DNA from: Nostoc flagelliforme FACHB-838
Lineage (GTDB): Bacteria > Cyanobacteriota > Cyanobacteriia > Cyanobacteriales > Nostocaceae
Assembly: GCF_014698065.1 (NCBI RefSeq)
Contig: NZ_JACJSI010000013.1
Location: 62,001-126,000 of the forward strand
Direction: 5' to 3'
DNA: 64,000 nucleotides
The notes below the pieces were generated by a model, which saw only the letters and a list, made by a program, of their open reading frames with translations, searched no databases and was not told where the DNA came from. The position numbers and the translations under genes are program-made. Of the stretch, positions 45,875 to 55,655 are shown in pieces (the first letter of the stretch is position 1; every line of letters starts with the position of its first letter).

Positions 45875-48800
45875 ATGAGTAACCTGCTGCAAAAAATTGC
45901 TGAACTATCTCCCGAAAAACGCGCCCTGTTGCTGCAAAAACTTAATCAGCAAAAGGGGAAAGCCTCGCAAGCTAAAATTCAACCCCAAAGTCGAGATACT
46001 CAGAATTTTCCTTTATCTTATGCCCAACAAAGGCTGTGGTTCTTTAGCCAACTAGAACCCCAAAGCAGTGCGTATAATATTCCTGCCGCCATCCGTTTAA
46101 CAGGCAGGTTAAACATCGCCGCTCTAGAAAACAGCATCAACGAAATCGTCCGTCGCCATGAAACGCTACGCACCACATTCACAGTCGTCGATGGCGAACC
46201 AGTCCAAGTAATTAATGCAGCAGATAAGCTACAACTACCCATCATTGATTTGCAGACGATCCCCGCAACCGAGAGGGAAACTGAAGCTTTACGCCTAGCC
46301 ATGCTAGAAGCGCAAACACCATTCAACCTGGAAAAAGAATTGCTACTGCGGGTGAGCTTGTTACGTCTGGGTGAGATAGACCATGTAATCTTGTTTACCA
46401 TGCACCACATCGTGTCCGATGGCTGGTCAACAGGTATACTCATCCGCGAATTAACAACACTTTATCAAGCTTGCGATCGCGGTCAACCGTGCAACTTACC
46501 CGCACTGCCAATTCAGTATGCAGATTTTGCAGTTTGGCAAAGACAGTGGTTACAAGCAGAAGTGTTAAACAACCAGTTAAACTACTGGAAGCAACAGCTA
46601 GGTGGTGATTTACCAGTCTTAGAATTACCCACAGACCGCCCACGCCCAGCAATTCAGACTGACCGAGGCGCAACTGAATCTTTTGCACTCTCAGAGTCAG
46701 TAACAGCAGCACTCAAAAACCTCTGTCAGCAGGAAGGAGTCACCTTATTTATGACCCTGCTGGCAGCATTTAAAGTCTTGCTGCATCGTTATACTCAACA
46801 GGATGACATTCTAGTTGGTACTCCGATTGCCAACCGCAACCGTTCCGAAATCGAAGGGTTGATTGGCTTTTTTATCAATACTTTAGTATTGCGGAGCAAC
46901 TTAGCAGGAAACCCGACTTTTAAAGAACTACTAGCACAAGTACGCGAAGTTACTATTGGCGCTTATGCTCGTCAAGATTTGCCCTTTGAACAATTAGTAG
47001 AAGAATTACAACCAGAAAGAGATTTAAGCCATAGTTCTCTGTTTCAGGTAATGTTCATTCTTCAAAATGCACCAACAGAAGTTTTACATCTGCCAGATTT
47101 AACCCTTAACCCCTTAAACGTAGAAAGTAAGACAGCCAATTTTGATTTGACGCTCTCAATGGTAGAGACAGAAGCAGGGCTGAAGGGGGGAATAGAATAT
47201 AACACAGATTTATTTAATGCTGACAGAATTAGCCGAATGTTGGGACATTTTCTAACCTTATTAGAAGGTATTATTACCCATCCTGACCAACCTCTGTTTG
47301 ACTTACCCCTATTAACAGCAACAGAACATCAGCAAATACTAACTACTTGGAATAGCAATCAAATATATGTACCTCAACAGTGCATTCATCAACTGTTTGA
47401 AGCGCAAGTAGAAAAAACTCCTGATGCTATAGCAGTGGTATTTGAGAATGAAAAATTAACTTATAAAGAACTCAACCAACGCGCTAATAAACTAGCACAT
47501 TATTTGCAAACTCAAGGAGTCAAACCAGACGTTCTAGTAGGTATTTGTTTAGAGCGTTCCTGCGAATTACTAGTTGGACTTTTAGGAATTATCAAAGCAG
47601 GCGGAGCCTATCTTCCACTTGACCCAGCATATCCCCAAAAACGCTTGGCATATATGTTAGAAGATGCCCAAGTATCAACCATCCTCACACAAGAAAAACT
47701 GGTTAACAATTTACCAATTCATAATATACAAATCATTTATATCGACTCTAACTGCGAGCAAATTACTAATCAAACTAGAGAAAATCCTGTAGGTCAGGTA
47801 ATAGCAAATAATTTAGCTTACGTTATTTATACTTCTGGTTCTACAGGTAAATCTAAAGGTGTGATGATAGAACATCGCAGCTTAGTAAATGCTTACTTTG
47901 CTTGGGAAGAAGCTTATCATCTGCAAAATAATGCCACCTCTCATTTGCAAATGGCGAGTTTCTCCTTTGATGTCTTTTCTGGAGACTTAGTTCGCGCTCT
48001 TTGTTCTGGTGGTAAATTGGTACTCTGTCCGCGTGAGTTATTACTAGAACCAGAAAAACTTTATCAACTCATGCTTCAGGAACAAGTAGACTGTGCAGAA
48101 TTTGTGCCTGGAGTTTTGAGAAACTTAATACAATACTTAGAGCAAAGTCAACAACGCCTTGACTTTATGCAGTTGTTAATTTGTGGCTCTGATAGTTGGT
48201 ATGTCCAAGAATATCAAGGCTTTAGGCAATTTTGCAGTCCAAAAACTAGGCTAATAAATTCTTTTGGTTTAACTGAAGCAACTATTGATAGTACCTATTT
48301 TGAAACCGGATCAACTAACTTATCTGTAGAGCAGTTAGTACCCATCGGTCTACCATTTGTTAATACTAAAATTTATATTCTAGACTGCTATTTACAACCC
48401 CTCCCTGTGGGAGTAATAGGAGAAATTTACATAGGTGGTGCTGGTTTGGCGCGGGGTTATCTCAATAGACCAGATTTAACAGCAGAAAAATTCATTCCTA
48501 ATTCTTTCACTCAAGAGACAGGAGAATATCTTTACAAAACAGGTGATTTAGGTCGTTGGCTACCAGACGGAAATATTGAATTAATTGGTCGGGTAGATAA
48601 TCAAGTAAAACTACGAGGTTTCCGAATTGAATTGGGCGAAGTTGAAGCTGTACTTGGCAAACACCCAATGCTTAAAGAGTCTGTAGTTTTAGTTCGGGAA
48701 GATAGACCCAAGCAACAGCAATTAACTGCTTATGTTGTGCCAGAGTCAGCACATCTGAACCAGATAAACTCTAGCAATTTGCAGCAGTTTTTACAAGAGC

Positions 48801-50380
48801 AGTTACCCAGCTACATGATACCTTCTGCTTTTGTTATGCTGGCGGCTTTCCCTCTCACACCCAATGGTAAAATTGACCGTCGCGCTTTACCCAAACCCAA
48901 CCTTCAAGAGATTGAAAATACTTTTATTGCTCCTCGCACTGAAACAGAAATAAAGTTGGCGCAACTTTGGTCTGAAGTGTTATGTGTGGAAAAAGTAAGC
49001 ATTGACGATAATTTCTTTGAGCTAGGAGGTAATTCTTTATTAACAACCAAGTTAATTTTGAAAATTCGGGCAGATTTTCAAGTAAATTTACCTTTACGTG
49101 TTTTGTTTGAATCACCTACCGTGGCTAGTTTAGCTATTAATTTAGAAAAGCATCAGCAAGGCGAATCTAATAATAAATTGAGTCAAGAAAATATTATCAA
49201 CTGGAATCAAGAAACTATTCTTGATTCAACAATTTATCCAAAACTTCCTTATAAACAACCTGAATCTGAAGCCAAAAATATATTATTAACAGGAGCGACT
49301 GGCTTTTTAGGTGCTTTCTTGCTATTTGAACTTTTGCAGCAAACTAACGCCAAAATTTATTGTTTAGTACGCGCTAACAATTCAGAAGCAGGTAATAAAA
49401 AATTACAAAAGGCTCTAGAGTCTTATTTAATCTGGAATAATAGTTTTAGTCAGAGAATTATTCCTGTTATCGGAGACTTATCTCAACCATTATTTGGGCT
49501 AAATGAGCAAGAGTTCCAAGAGTTAGCTAATCAAATTGATGTTATTTATCATAATGGGGCTTGGGTGCATCATATTTATCCCTACTCTGTTTTAAAAGAT
49601 GCAAATGTTTTGGGAACACAAGAAGTTTTGAGATTAGCTTGTCAAGTTCAAACAAAGCCATTATATTTTATTTCTACTGCTAGTATTTTTTCACCCTTGA
49701 AAGACTCGGCTGTTACAGTAGCTACTGAAGCAGATAGTATTGATAATTATCCAGTACCTAGTAGTGGTTATTTACAAACTAAATGGGTATGTGAAAAGCT
49801 AATTAAAACTGCTCAAAACAGAGGTTTACCAATTAACATTTACAGAATTGGTAGGGTTTCCGGGCATAGCCAAAGTGGAGTTTTTAATGTTAATGACTTA
49901 GTGTACAAACTAATTATTGGTTGTGTTCAACTTGGCAGTGTTCCCGACCGTGATATTCAGGAAGATATTATGCCTGTTGATTATGTTAGCCAAGCTATTA
50001 TCCATCTATCAAAACAACAAAAATATTCAGGACAAGCATTTCATTTAGTGAACAATCAACTTTTACACACGAATACTCTACTTCAGGTAATTCAATCGTT
50101 TGGTTATCAAATTAAACAATTGTCTTACGAACATTGGCAATTAAAATTAATTAACATAGCCGGTGCTTCACCTGAACATACTTTATATCCACTTGTGCCA
50201 TTTTTCTCAGAGGGGAATTCAGATAAGCAACCTGTAAAAACAGGCAGTTTAAAAATTGATTGTCAAAATGCGATCGCAGAATTATCTAACTCACAAATTA
50301 TCTGTCCAGATATTGATGAAAAATTGTTGTCTACCTATATTTCATATTTGGCACAACAAGGATTTTTAGACAAAAAATAG
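45875..50380 (+). CDS. Terminal NRPS C-A(Orn)-T with thioester reductase
   Basis: This protein of 1,501 residues ends the line. The N-terminal 30 residues are a docking helix. C: HHIVSDGW (about 176). The A domain (YVIYTSGSTGKSKG, about 648) has pocket FSFDVFSGD, E278, I299, G301, S322, I330 and D331, giving DVGEIGSIDK, the Orn pattern. T: FFELGGNSLLTT (about 1046). From about residue 1130 a reductase of the SDR-like thioester type follows: NILLTGATGFLGAFLLFELL (NADPH), then HNGAWVHHIYPYSVLKDANV, with the catalytic Tyr-x3-Lys in SGYLQTKWVCEKL. R domains release the chain as aldehyde or, after a second reduction, alcohol. There is no TE in the cluster. An Orn aldehyde could close on its own side-chain or be transaminated by the next gene's product. 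Confidence 0.9.
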   Translation: MSNLLQKIAELSPEKRALLLQKLNQQKGKASQAKIQPQSRDTQNFPLSYAQQRLWFFSQLEPQSSAYNIPAAIRLTGRLNIAALENSINEIVRRHETLRTTFTVVDGEPVQVINAADKLQLPIIDLQTIPATERETEALRLAMLEAQTPFNLEKELLLRVSLLRLGEIDHVILFTMHHIVSDGWSTGILIRELTTLYQACDRGQPCNLPALPIQYADFAVWQRQWLQAEVLNNQLNYWKQQLGGDLPVLELPTDRPRPAIQTDRGATESFALSESVTAALKNLCQQEGVTLFMTLLAAFKVLLHRYTQQDDILVGTPIANRNRSEIEGLIGFFINTLVLRSNLAGNPTFKELLAQVREVTIGAYARQDLPFEQLVEELQPERDLSHSSLFQVMFILQNAPTEVLHLPDLTLNPLNVESKTANFDLTLSMVETEAGLKGGIEYNTDLFNADRISRMLGHFLTLLEGIITHPDQPLFDLPLLTATEHQQILTTWNSNQIYVPQQCIHQLFEAQVEKTPDAIAVVFENEKLTYKELNQRANKLAHYLQTQGVKPDVLVGICLERSCELLVGLLGIIKAGGAYLPLDPAYPQKRLAYMLEDAQVSTILTQEKLVNNLPIHNIQIIYIDSNCEQITNQTRENPVGQVIANNLAYVIYTSGSTGKSKGVMIEHRSLVNAYFAWEEAYHLQNNATSHLQMASFSFDVFSGDLVRALCSGGKLVLCPRELLLEPEKLYQLMLQEQVDCAEFVPGVLRNLIQYLEQSQQRLDFMQLLICGSDSWYVQEYQGFRQFCSPKTRLINSFGLTEATIDSTYFETGSTNLSVEQLVPIGLPFVNTKIYILDCYLQPLPVGVIGEIYIGGAGLARGYLNRPDLTAEKFIPNSFTQETGEYLYKTGDLGRWLPDGNIELIGRVDNQVKLRGFRIELGEVEAVLGKHPMLKESVVLVREDRPKQQQLTAYVVPESAHLNQINSSNLQQFLQEQLPSYMIPSAFVMLAAFPLTPNGKIDRRALPKPNLQEIENTFIAPRTETEIKLAQLWSEVLCVEKVSIDDNFFELGGNSLLTTKLILKIRADFQVNLPLRVLFESPTVASLAINLEKHQQGESNNKLSQENIINWNQETILDSTIYPKLPYKQPESEAKNILLTGATGFLGAFLLFELLQQTNAKIYCLVRANNSEAGNKKLQKALESYLIWNNSFSQRIIPVIGDLSQPLFGLNEQEFQELANQIDVIYHNGAWVHHIYPYSVLKDANVLGTQEVLRLACQVQTKPLYFISTASIFSPLKDSAVTVATEADSIDNYPVPSSGYLQTKWVCEKLIKTAQNRGLPINIYRIGRVSGHSQSGVFNVNDLVYKLIIGCVQLGSVPDRDIQEDIMPVDYVSQAIIHLSKQQKYSGQAFHLVNNQLLHTNTLLQVIQSFGYQIKQLSYEHWQLKLINIAGASPEHTLYPLVPFFSEGNSDKQPVKTGSLKIDCQNAIAELSNSQIICPDIDEKLLSTYISYLAQQGFLDKK

Positions 50381-50424
50381 CCGCAAATTTACAGATAGCT
50401 TTGACTAACAAATACATAAACATC

Positions 50425-51849
50425 ATGCAAACACAAGAATTGAACTTACCACAACTTCCTAATCAAAATGGTCTCAACAACCATCAACAGCAGTATCTTA
50501 ACGATTTTATTCAACGCTACAACCAAAAAACGCCAACATCTAAAAAACAAGCTCATACCTATCGTCATGTTTTAGCTGATGTCAGAGGTTCAGCAGGATT
50601 TCGTACTGCTATTAAAGAAATTGTTTATCCTATCGTTGGTAAATATGCCTCTGGTTCACGGATGTGGGATATAGATGGCAACGAATATGTAGATTTAATG
50701 ATGGGTTTTGGCGTCAATTTATTTGGTTATAATCCAGCATTTATCAAAGAAGCTCTGACAGAAAGATTAGAACAAGGTATCCACATTGGCCCACAGTCAG
50801 ACTTAGCGGGTGAAGTAGCAGAGTTATTCTCTGAACTGACCGGAATGGAACGCGTAACTTTTAGTAATACAGGTACAGAAGCAGTAATTACTGCTTTACG
50901 TCTTGCACGCGCCGCCACTGGTCGTCACAAAATAGCGATGTTTTCTGGTTCTTATCATGGACATTCTGACGCTAGCTTGGTTAAAACTAGAATTCAGGAT
51001 GAAGTTACGCAAGTAGTACCAATGTTTCCTGGCGTATCTCCTACCGTTGTTGCAGATGCTTTAGTTTTGCAATATGGAAATATTCAGTCGTTAGAAACTA
51101 TCAAACAACATCAGACAGAGTTAGCTGCTGTCATTGTGGAACCTGTACAAAATAGCCGTCCAGATATCCAACCAAAAGAGTTTTTACATCAGTTGAGAAA
51201 ATTAACACAAGATGCAGGAATAGTGTTGATTTTTGATGAAATGCTCACTGGTTTCCGTATTCATCCAGGCGGGGCGCAAGCATGGTTTGGTGTACAAGCT
51301 GATATTGCTACTTACGGAAAAATTGTTGGTGGCGGTATGCCCATTGGTGCGATCGCTGGTAAAGCTGAATATATGGATAGAATTGACGGCGGAATGTGGA
51401 ATTTTGGTGATACATCTGCTCCGCAAGTGCAGACAACATTTTTTGCTGGTACTTACTGCAAGCATCCTTTATCTATGGCAGCAGCAAAAGCAGTCCTCAA
51501 GTATCTCAAAACCCAAGGTTCTAGTCTTCAAGAAGAATTAAATCAACGTACTTCTCAATTTATTCAACAATTAAATTCCTATTTTGAAGAGGATGGAGTG
51601 CCAATTAAATTGTCAAATTGTGGCTCAATTTTTAATGTTGTACCTTTCGGCGACCCATCTAATCTTGCCAATTCGCCTGCATCAGCCAACATGGATTTAA
51701 TTTACTATCACCTAATTCATAAAGGTGTTTTTCTACGTCCTGGTGGTGGTTTATTATCGACAGCCCATACAGATGAAGATTTAAATTTCATTATTCAAGC
51801 AGTTAAGGAGAGCGTTAAAGAATTGCGAAATGGTGGTTTTTTACCATAA
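50425..51849 (+). CDS. Class III PLP aminotransferase (GSA-aminotransferase-like, AMT type)
   Basis: This fold-type I aminotransferase of about 474 residues is of the type found as AMT domains in mycosubtilin and microcystin synthases. SRMWDIDGNEYVDLMMGFG and RVTFSNTGTEAVITALRLAR (phosphate contact) are followed by GSYHGHSD, then IFDEMLTGFR and the PLP Lys in ATYGKIVGGGMPIG. ATG 50425 is preferred; a TTG at 50401 also opens the frame. AMT enzymes turn a carrier-bound beta-keto group into a beta-amine. Two substrates fit here: the beta-keto unit made by the PKS if its KR is inactive, or the aldehyde made by the terminal reductase. It follows the NRPS with reductase by 44 bp and belongs to the operon. 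Confidence 0.88.
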   Translation: MQTQELNLPQLPNQNGLNNHQQQYLNDFIQRYNQKTPTSKKQAHTYRHVLADVRGSAGFRTAIKEIVYPIVGKYASGSRMWDIDGNEYVDLMMGFGVNLFGYNPAFIKEALTERLEQGIHIGPQSDLAGEVAELFSELTGMERVTFSNTGTEAVITALRLARAATGRHKIAMFSGSYHGHSDASLVKTRIQDEVTQVVPMFPGVSPTVVADALVLQYGNIQSLETIKQHQTELAAVIVEPVQNSRPDIQPKEFLHQLRKLTQDAGIVLIFDEMLTGFRIHPGGAQAWFGVQADIATYGKIVGGGMPIGAIAGKAEYMDRIDGGMWNFGDTSAPQVQTTFFAGTYCKHPLSMAAAKAVLKYLKTQGSSLQEELNQRTSQFIQQLNSYFEEDGVPIKLSNCGSIFNVVPFGDPSNLANSPASANMDLIYYHLIHKGVFLRPGGGLLSTAHTDEDLNFIIQAVKESVKELRNGGFLP

Positions 51850-51898
51850 TAATGTCCATAAATAAGCTTAACTTTGTAACAATTAGGAGATTGGCAAA

Positions 51899-52660
51899 AT
51901 GGTGGCACTAAACATTAACTCTAAATATGACTCTTGGGCGCGTATTTACAATCAGTATTGGGGAGCGAGATACTGTGAAAATAATTTGCCACCTTTTGAA
52001 CAATTATTACAAGAATATCAAATTTACAAAGGCGCAAGTATTCTTGATTTATGTTGTGGTACTGGACACATGGCACAACATTTAATCGAGCAAGGCTATA
52101 AAGTTACTGGTCTTGATATTTCCGAAGCAATGTTGCGATATGCTCGTGAAAATGCTCCAAATGCTCAATTCATCCTTGATGATGCTAGATTTTTTAAGTT
52201 GCCACCTAGTTTTGATGCTGTAATTTCTCCTAGTGGCAGCCTCAATCATATAATGACCATTGAAGAACTGCAACAGGTTTTCACGAAAGTGTATAATGCA
52301 CTGCTAGATAATGGAGTTTTTTTGTTTGCTTTGAATTTAGAAGATGGTTATACATCATGGAATGGTGTAATCACAGATGGAGATGTAAAAGACGATTTCG
52401 CTTGGGCTTGTTGTGATAGCTATAATTCGAGAGAAAAGATAGGACAATTTAAAATAACTATCTTTCAATTGGTAGAAAAAGTTTGGCAACGTTTTGATAT
52501 TAATAATTTAGTTAGAGCTTACTCTCAAGGAGAAATTTCATCGGCTCTTGAATGTGTAGGGTTTAAAAATATTAATGTCTATGAGCGCAATGGTAATTTA
52601 GCTAACTCGGAATGTAATGATTTTGCTATTTTTGTCGGTCACAAACAGTCTAATAAATAA
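51899..52660 (+). CDS. Class I SAM-dependent methyltransferase
   Basis: This 253-residue protein has SILDLCCGTGHMAQHLIEQG (motif I), VTGLDISEAMLRYARENAP (motif II) and DAVISPSGSLNHI in the place of motif IV, the plain small-molecule methyltransferase fold of the UbiE-like group. AGGAGA lies 9 nt before ATG 51899. Position after the aminotransferase (49 bp) and before the MbtH gene (24 bp) places it in the biosynthetic operon; it may methylate an amine or hydroxyl of the product. The target atom cannot be deduced. Confidence 0.82.
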   Translation: MVALNINSKYDSWARIYNQYWGARYCENNLPPFEQLLQEYQIYKGASILDLCCGTGHMAQHLIEQGYKVTGLDISEAMLRYARENAPNAQFILDDARFFKLPPSFDAVISPSGSLNHIMTIEELQQVFTKVYNALLDNGVFLFALNLEDGYTSWNGVITDGDVKDDFAWACCDSYNSREKIGQFKITIFQLVEKVWQRFDINNLVRAYSQGEISSALECVGFKNINVYERNGNLANSECNDFAIFVGHKQSNK

Positions 52661-52684
52661 AAATAAGTTTGAGGTAAATCAATA

Positions 52685-52909
52685 ATGAGCAGTACACGAG
52701 ATGAGGATACAACTATTTATAAAGTTGTAGTCAATCATGAAGAACAATATTCTATTTGGCCTCTTGAGCGAGAAAATGCTCTCGGCTGGAGAGATGCAGG
52801 TAAAAGTGGACTCAAAGCAGAATGTCTAGAATACATTAAAGAAGTGTGGACTGATATGAGACCTCTAAGTTTAAGAAAGCAGATGGAGGTAACATCTACT
52901 AAACATTAA
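52685..52909 (+). CDS. MbtH-like protein, adenylation-domain partner
   Basis: These 74 residues carry the family signature: [15 protein letters not shown], then [11 protein letters not shown], then [19 protein letters not shown]. MbtH-like proteins bind A domains and are needed for solubility or activity of many NRPSs. It is the last gene of the + strand operon and the only copy in the window, so it probably serves the A domains encoded upstream. Length is normal for the family. Confidence 0.95.
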   Translation: MSSTRDEDTTIYKVVVNHEEQYSIWPLERENALGWRDAGKSGLKAECLEYIKEVWTDMRPLSLRKQMEVTSTKH

Positions 52910-52934
52910 GCATAAATTATTTCTCGATTGCTAT

Positions 52935-52961
52935 TTGTAGAGAGGTTTAACTTCTCTACAA
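52935..52961. terminator. Hairpin in the convergent gap after the MbtH gene
   Basis: TTGTAGAGAGGTT and AACTTCTCTACAA pair over 13 positions (one G-U) around a single T; with a realistic loop about 11 pairs remain. It lies between the ends of the biosynthetic operon (+) and the EamA gene (-) and is probably where the operon ends. No clear T-run follows on either strand. Confidence 0.5.
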
Positions 52962-52988
52962 TTACGATCGCACCTGCGGAATCTGGGT

Positions 52989-53420
52989 TTAAAAGATTAA
53001 AACTAAAGTTCCCATAGTTACTAAACTGCTTCCTAATATTATTTTCCAGCTTAAGGGTTCTCCCAGAAAAATAACCGAAAACAATAAAACTAATACTAAA
53101 CTTGATTTATCAATTGGTGCAACAAGGGAAGCTTTTCCTGCTTGCAAAGCTTGGAAGTAAAAAATCCATGATAACCCTGTAGATACTCCAGATAATAATA
53201 AGAAAATCATCGTTTTTTGGGGAATAGCTAAGAGACTAACTACATTTCCTTGAAAAAATACTATTCCCCAAGCAACTACTAAGATAACAACAGTTCGGAT
53301 TGCTGTTGCTAAATTAGAGTTGACATTTTCTACCCCAATTTTGGCAAAGATAGTTGTCAATGCTGCAAAGCCAGCCGAAAGTAGTGCATATATCCACCAT
53401 GTTATGGTGTTGTTCTCCAT
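52989..53420 (-). CDS. Half-size EamA/DMT-family membrane transporter
   Basis: 143 residues with five hydrophobic segments: YALLSAGFAALTTIFAKIGV, then VVILVVAWGIVFF, FLLLSGVSTGLSWIFYFQAL, VLVLLFSVIFLGEPLSW and LVTMGTLVLIF. The FLGEPLSW loop is typical of the C-terminal part of EamA domains. Proteins of about 140 residues with one EamA unit are a normal subfamily and likely work as dimers. It is on the opposite strand to the biosynthetic operon and shares direction with the acylase gene. Its substrate is unknown and a role in siderophore export is only possible by position. Confidence 0.82.
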   Translation of the reverse strand: MENNTITWWIYALLSAGFAALTTIFAKIGVENVNSNLATAIRTVVILVVAWGIVFFQGNVVSLLAIPQKTMIFLLLSGVSTGLSWIFYFQALQAGKASLVAPIDKSSLVLVLLFSVIFLGEPLSWKIILGSSLVTMGTLVLIF

Positions 53421-53481
53421 CTTGCCTCCTGGTTCATTAATAAATTACTGACTGCAAATTGCGATGTCTGCGACGGGCTAC

Positions 53482-53519
53482 GCTTACGCCCAAAAACTGT
53501 ACAGTTTTTGGGCGTAAGC
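53482..53519. repeat. Perfect 38-bp palindrome
   Basis: GCTTACGCCCAAAAACTGT and its exact reverse complement ACAGTTTTTGGGCGTAAGC abut with no spacer. GC-rich HIP1-like bases (GCGATGTCTGCGACGGGC) lie to the left. It is 18 bp beyond the stop of the acylase gene, so its RNA could end that transcript, but no T-run follows. Confidence 0.85.
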
Positions 53520-53537
53520 AAGCGCTAAAAATTGACC

Positions 53538-55655
53538 TCAGAATATTTTACGTTCTTCTAAATGGGCGAGAATATCAGAGCGATCGCGCCACACAGTCCG
53601 CAACTTTTTGTTAGCAAACATCTGTAACTGATCGCCAATGTGGGGCGATCCAGGTTGAGATGCATTACCGTAGCTGGTGAGTGCCATTGCTCGTACAGGG
53701 TTAGAAAATTCAATTGCAGCTGTATATGAATCACCTCCAACAGCTTGGAACTGACCATTTTCTCCGGGAGCAGACTCTAGTACCCGAAAAATTCCCAGGT
53801 CGTCATCTCCACCATTACCAGGCAAATCCACATTACCCAACCGTAGCCGAAAAACCTGGCCCCACGGTACATCAAGCGCCCCATAGGTCTTTTCTACCTC
53901 TGCTGCGACTGCTTTTAGAGTTGCAACTGCACTTTCAGGATTAGCTAAACCATCCGGTGTAGTGCGTGGAGAATTTTCGTTCCAAGGTTTGCTAAACGCC
54001 TTATCTAAGTCCATCTGTTGTACCCAAAAGGCAAATAATACAGCTCCTCGACTATCTGCATTGGCTTGCCGATCCCAGGCTTCTAAGACATTAGCTGCTT
54101 TTTGCCCTAAGTCCTGGCCATATTTGCGTGCAGCTGGAATTAAATCATCCAAAATCCGATCAGCCAGTTCCATACGGGTAGAGTGCTTGTATGCAACCAT
54201 TTCATCAAAAGAAATTTTGTCATCCTCAGCCAACATCCTTACAGAACGTTGGGAGCGGAAATCCATGAAACGAGGTGCCATGTAAGGTGGGTAATCATCT
54301 GCTTTAATGGCGGCTGGAAATGTAGTTGTCCAAGGTGGGTCATTGGTATTTTGCAACCATCCGCTCTTCGGGTCAACTATGCGCGGTAAATCTTTGTAAG
54401 GATGAATTTTTGTCCACAAGGTTTTAGATGTATTTCCTGGGATTATGCCTTCCCAGTATTCGAAATCACCACTAGACCGTACCGGAACTTGACCGTTGAA
54501 TAGGTGCATAATATGCCCTTCTCGATCCGCATACATCACCGTAAACATTGGCAATTGCAAGCGCTGAAGTGTCTTTTCAAACTGGGCAAGGTTTTTTGCT
54601 CGTGCCATATCCCACCACTGCTGGAGTACACCTGGTCGGTCAAGACCTGCAACTCTCAGCGCCACGGCTTTACCATTTTTCTCGGCTACCACTGGCCCGT
54701 GGACGGAACTTTTCACTACTAATGGTTGCTCTTGCAAGGAGCCATCTTTTTGCTTCACCTTTAAGGAGAGGGTTTTTGTCTGAAAGTTACGAACTTTGTC
54801 ATCAAACTGGTACCCATTACCTGCCAGTGTGAGTTCATAAACATCCCAACCATCATAAGTATTAACGGTGTGAGTCCAACCTAAGTTGTTGTTAAAGGCG
54901 ATCGCTAATACGGGAATACCTACAAGTGTTGCCCCATAAGCATCAATCCCTGGTGCGGTGATTTGGGCTTCATACCACAAAAATAAATTTGACCAAGGTA
55001 AGTGTGGGTTTGCTAACAACATGGCGTTCCCATCGGCAGAATGATTTGGTGCGATCGCCCAACCATTAGATCCTGCTTGCAACTTTTCTTTACTTAGGTC
55101 TAATACTTGCCCCGGATTGACCACAAAGGTGAAATTGAGTACCCGATGTAAGTGAGCCATGACATCTTCTGCCTTGACTGGTAGCACTATCTCAACTTGA
55201 TCGTCAATTAACTTCGGATTTTGTTTTGCATAAGCATTGATCCCAGCAGCAAAAGCATCGAGATAACTACGAAAAGTTGGACTCTGTGCTTTATACCAAG
55301 TACTAGCGCGTTCTGGTACTCCCGCAGTCTGTACCCAACGATCTGACTCCAGGTATTCCTCTCCCCAATATTCGGCTGCGCGTCCCCGTGCTTGACCATA
55401 GAGACGCAAAAGTAAATCTCCATGACTTTGCATTTGTGCCCAACCAAAGGCATAAAATGCACTCTGGTTATCTTTGCCGTAGATGTGCGGCACACCATAA
55501 GTATCCCATAATATCTCTGTGGATTTTGTTGGTACAGCCATAGTGCCGCTTCCGACAAACAAAACCAGTATCAAGCTGAGTATTAAGGGTAAAACGCGTA
55601 TTGATTTTCGTTTGTAAACCTTAAGTAAACTATCAATCCTCATGAACACCACCAT
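53538..55655 (-). CDS. Penicillin acylase / PvdQ-type Ntn hydrolase
   Basis: This 705-residue preproenzyme belongs to the family that cleaves amide bonds of acylated substrates (penicillin acylase, AHL acylases, PvdQ). An N-terminal export signal ([20 protein letters not shown]) sends it to the periplasm. The small chain starts [20 protein letters not shown]. The autocatalytic cleavage site is [15 protein letters not shown], where Ser becomes the new N-terminal nucleophile (about residue 210). NPHLPW and [16 protein letters not shown] follow, as in the family. PvdQ removes the fatty acyl chain of pyoverdine precursors in the periplasm. This gene lies beside a FAAL-started lipopeptide cluster, so tail removal or recycling is a fair guess; AHL degradation or another role is equally possible. 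ATG 55655 or 55643 may be the start. Confidence 0.9.
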   Translation of the reverse strand: MVVFMRIDSLLKVYKRKSIRVLPLILSLILVLFVGSGTMAVPTKSTEILWDTYGVPHIYGKDNQSAFYAFGWAQMQSHGDLLLRLYGQARGRAAEYWGEEYLESDRWVQTAGVPERASTWYKAQSPTFRSYLDAFAAGINAYAKQNPKLIDDQVEIVLPVKAEDVMAHLHRVLNFTFVVNPGQVLDLSKEKLQAGSNGWAIAPNHSADGNAMLLANPHLPWSNLFLWYEAQITAPGIDAYGATLVGIPVLAIAFNNNLGWTHTVNTYDGWDVYELTLAGNGYQFDDKVRNFQTKTLSLKVKQKDGSLQEQPLVVKSSVHGPVVAEKNGKAVALRVAGLDRPGVLQQWWDMARAKNLAQFEKTLQRLQLPMFTVMYADREGHIMHLFNGQVPVRSSGDFEYWEGIIPGNTSKTLWTKIHPYKDLPRIVDPKSGWLQNTNDPPWTTTFPAAIKADDYPPYMAPRFMDFRSQRSVRMLAEDDKISFDEMVAYKHSTRMELADRILDDLIPAARKYGQDLGQKAANVLEAWDRQANADSRGAVLFAFWVQQMDLDKAFSKPWNENSPRTTPDGLANPESAVATLKAVAAEVEKTYGALDVPWGQVFRLRLGNVDLPGNGGDDDLGIFRVLESAPGENGQFQAVGGDSYTAAIEFSNPVRAMALTSYGNASQPGSPHIGDQLQMFANKKLRTVWRDRSDILAHLEERKIF

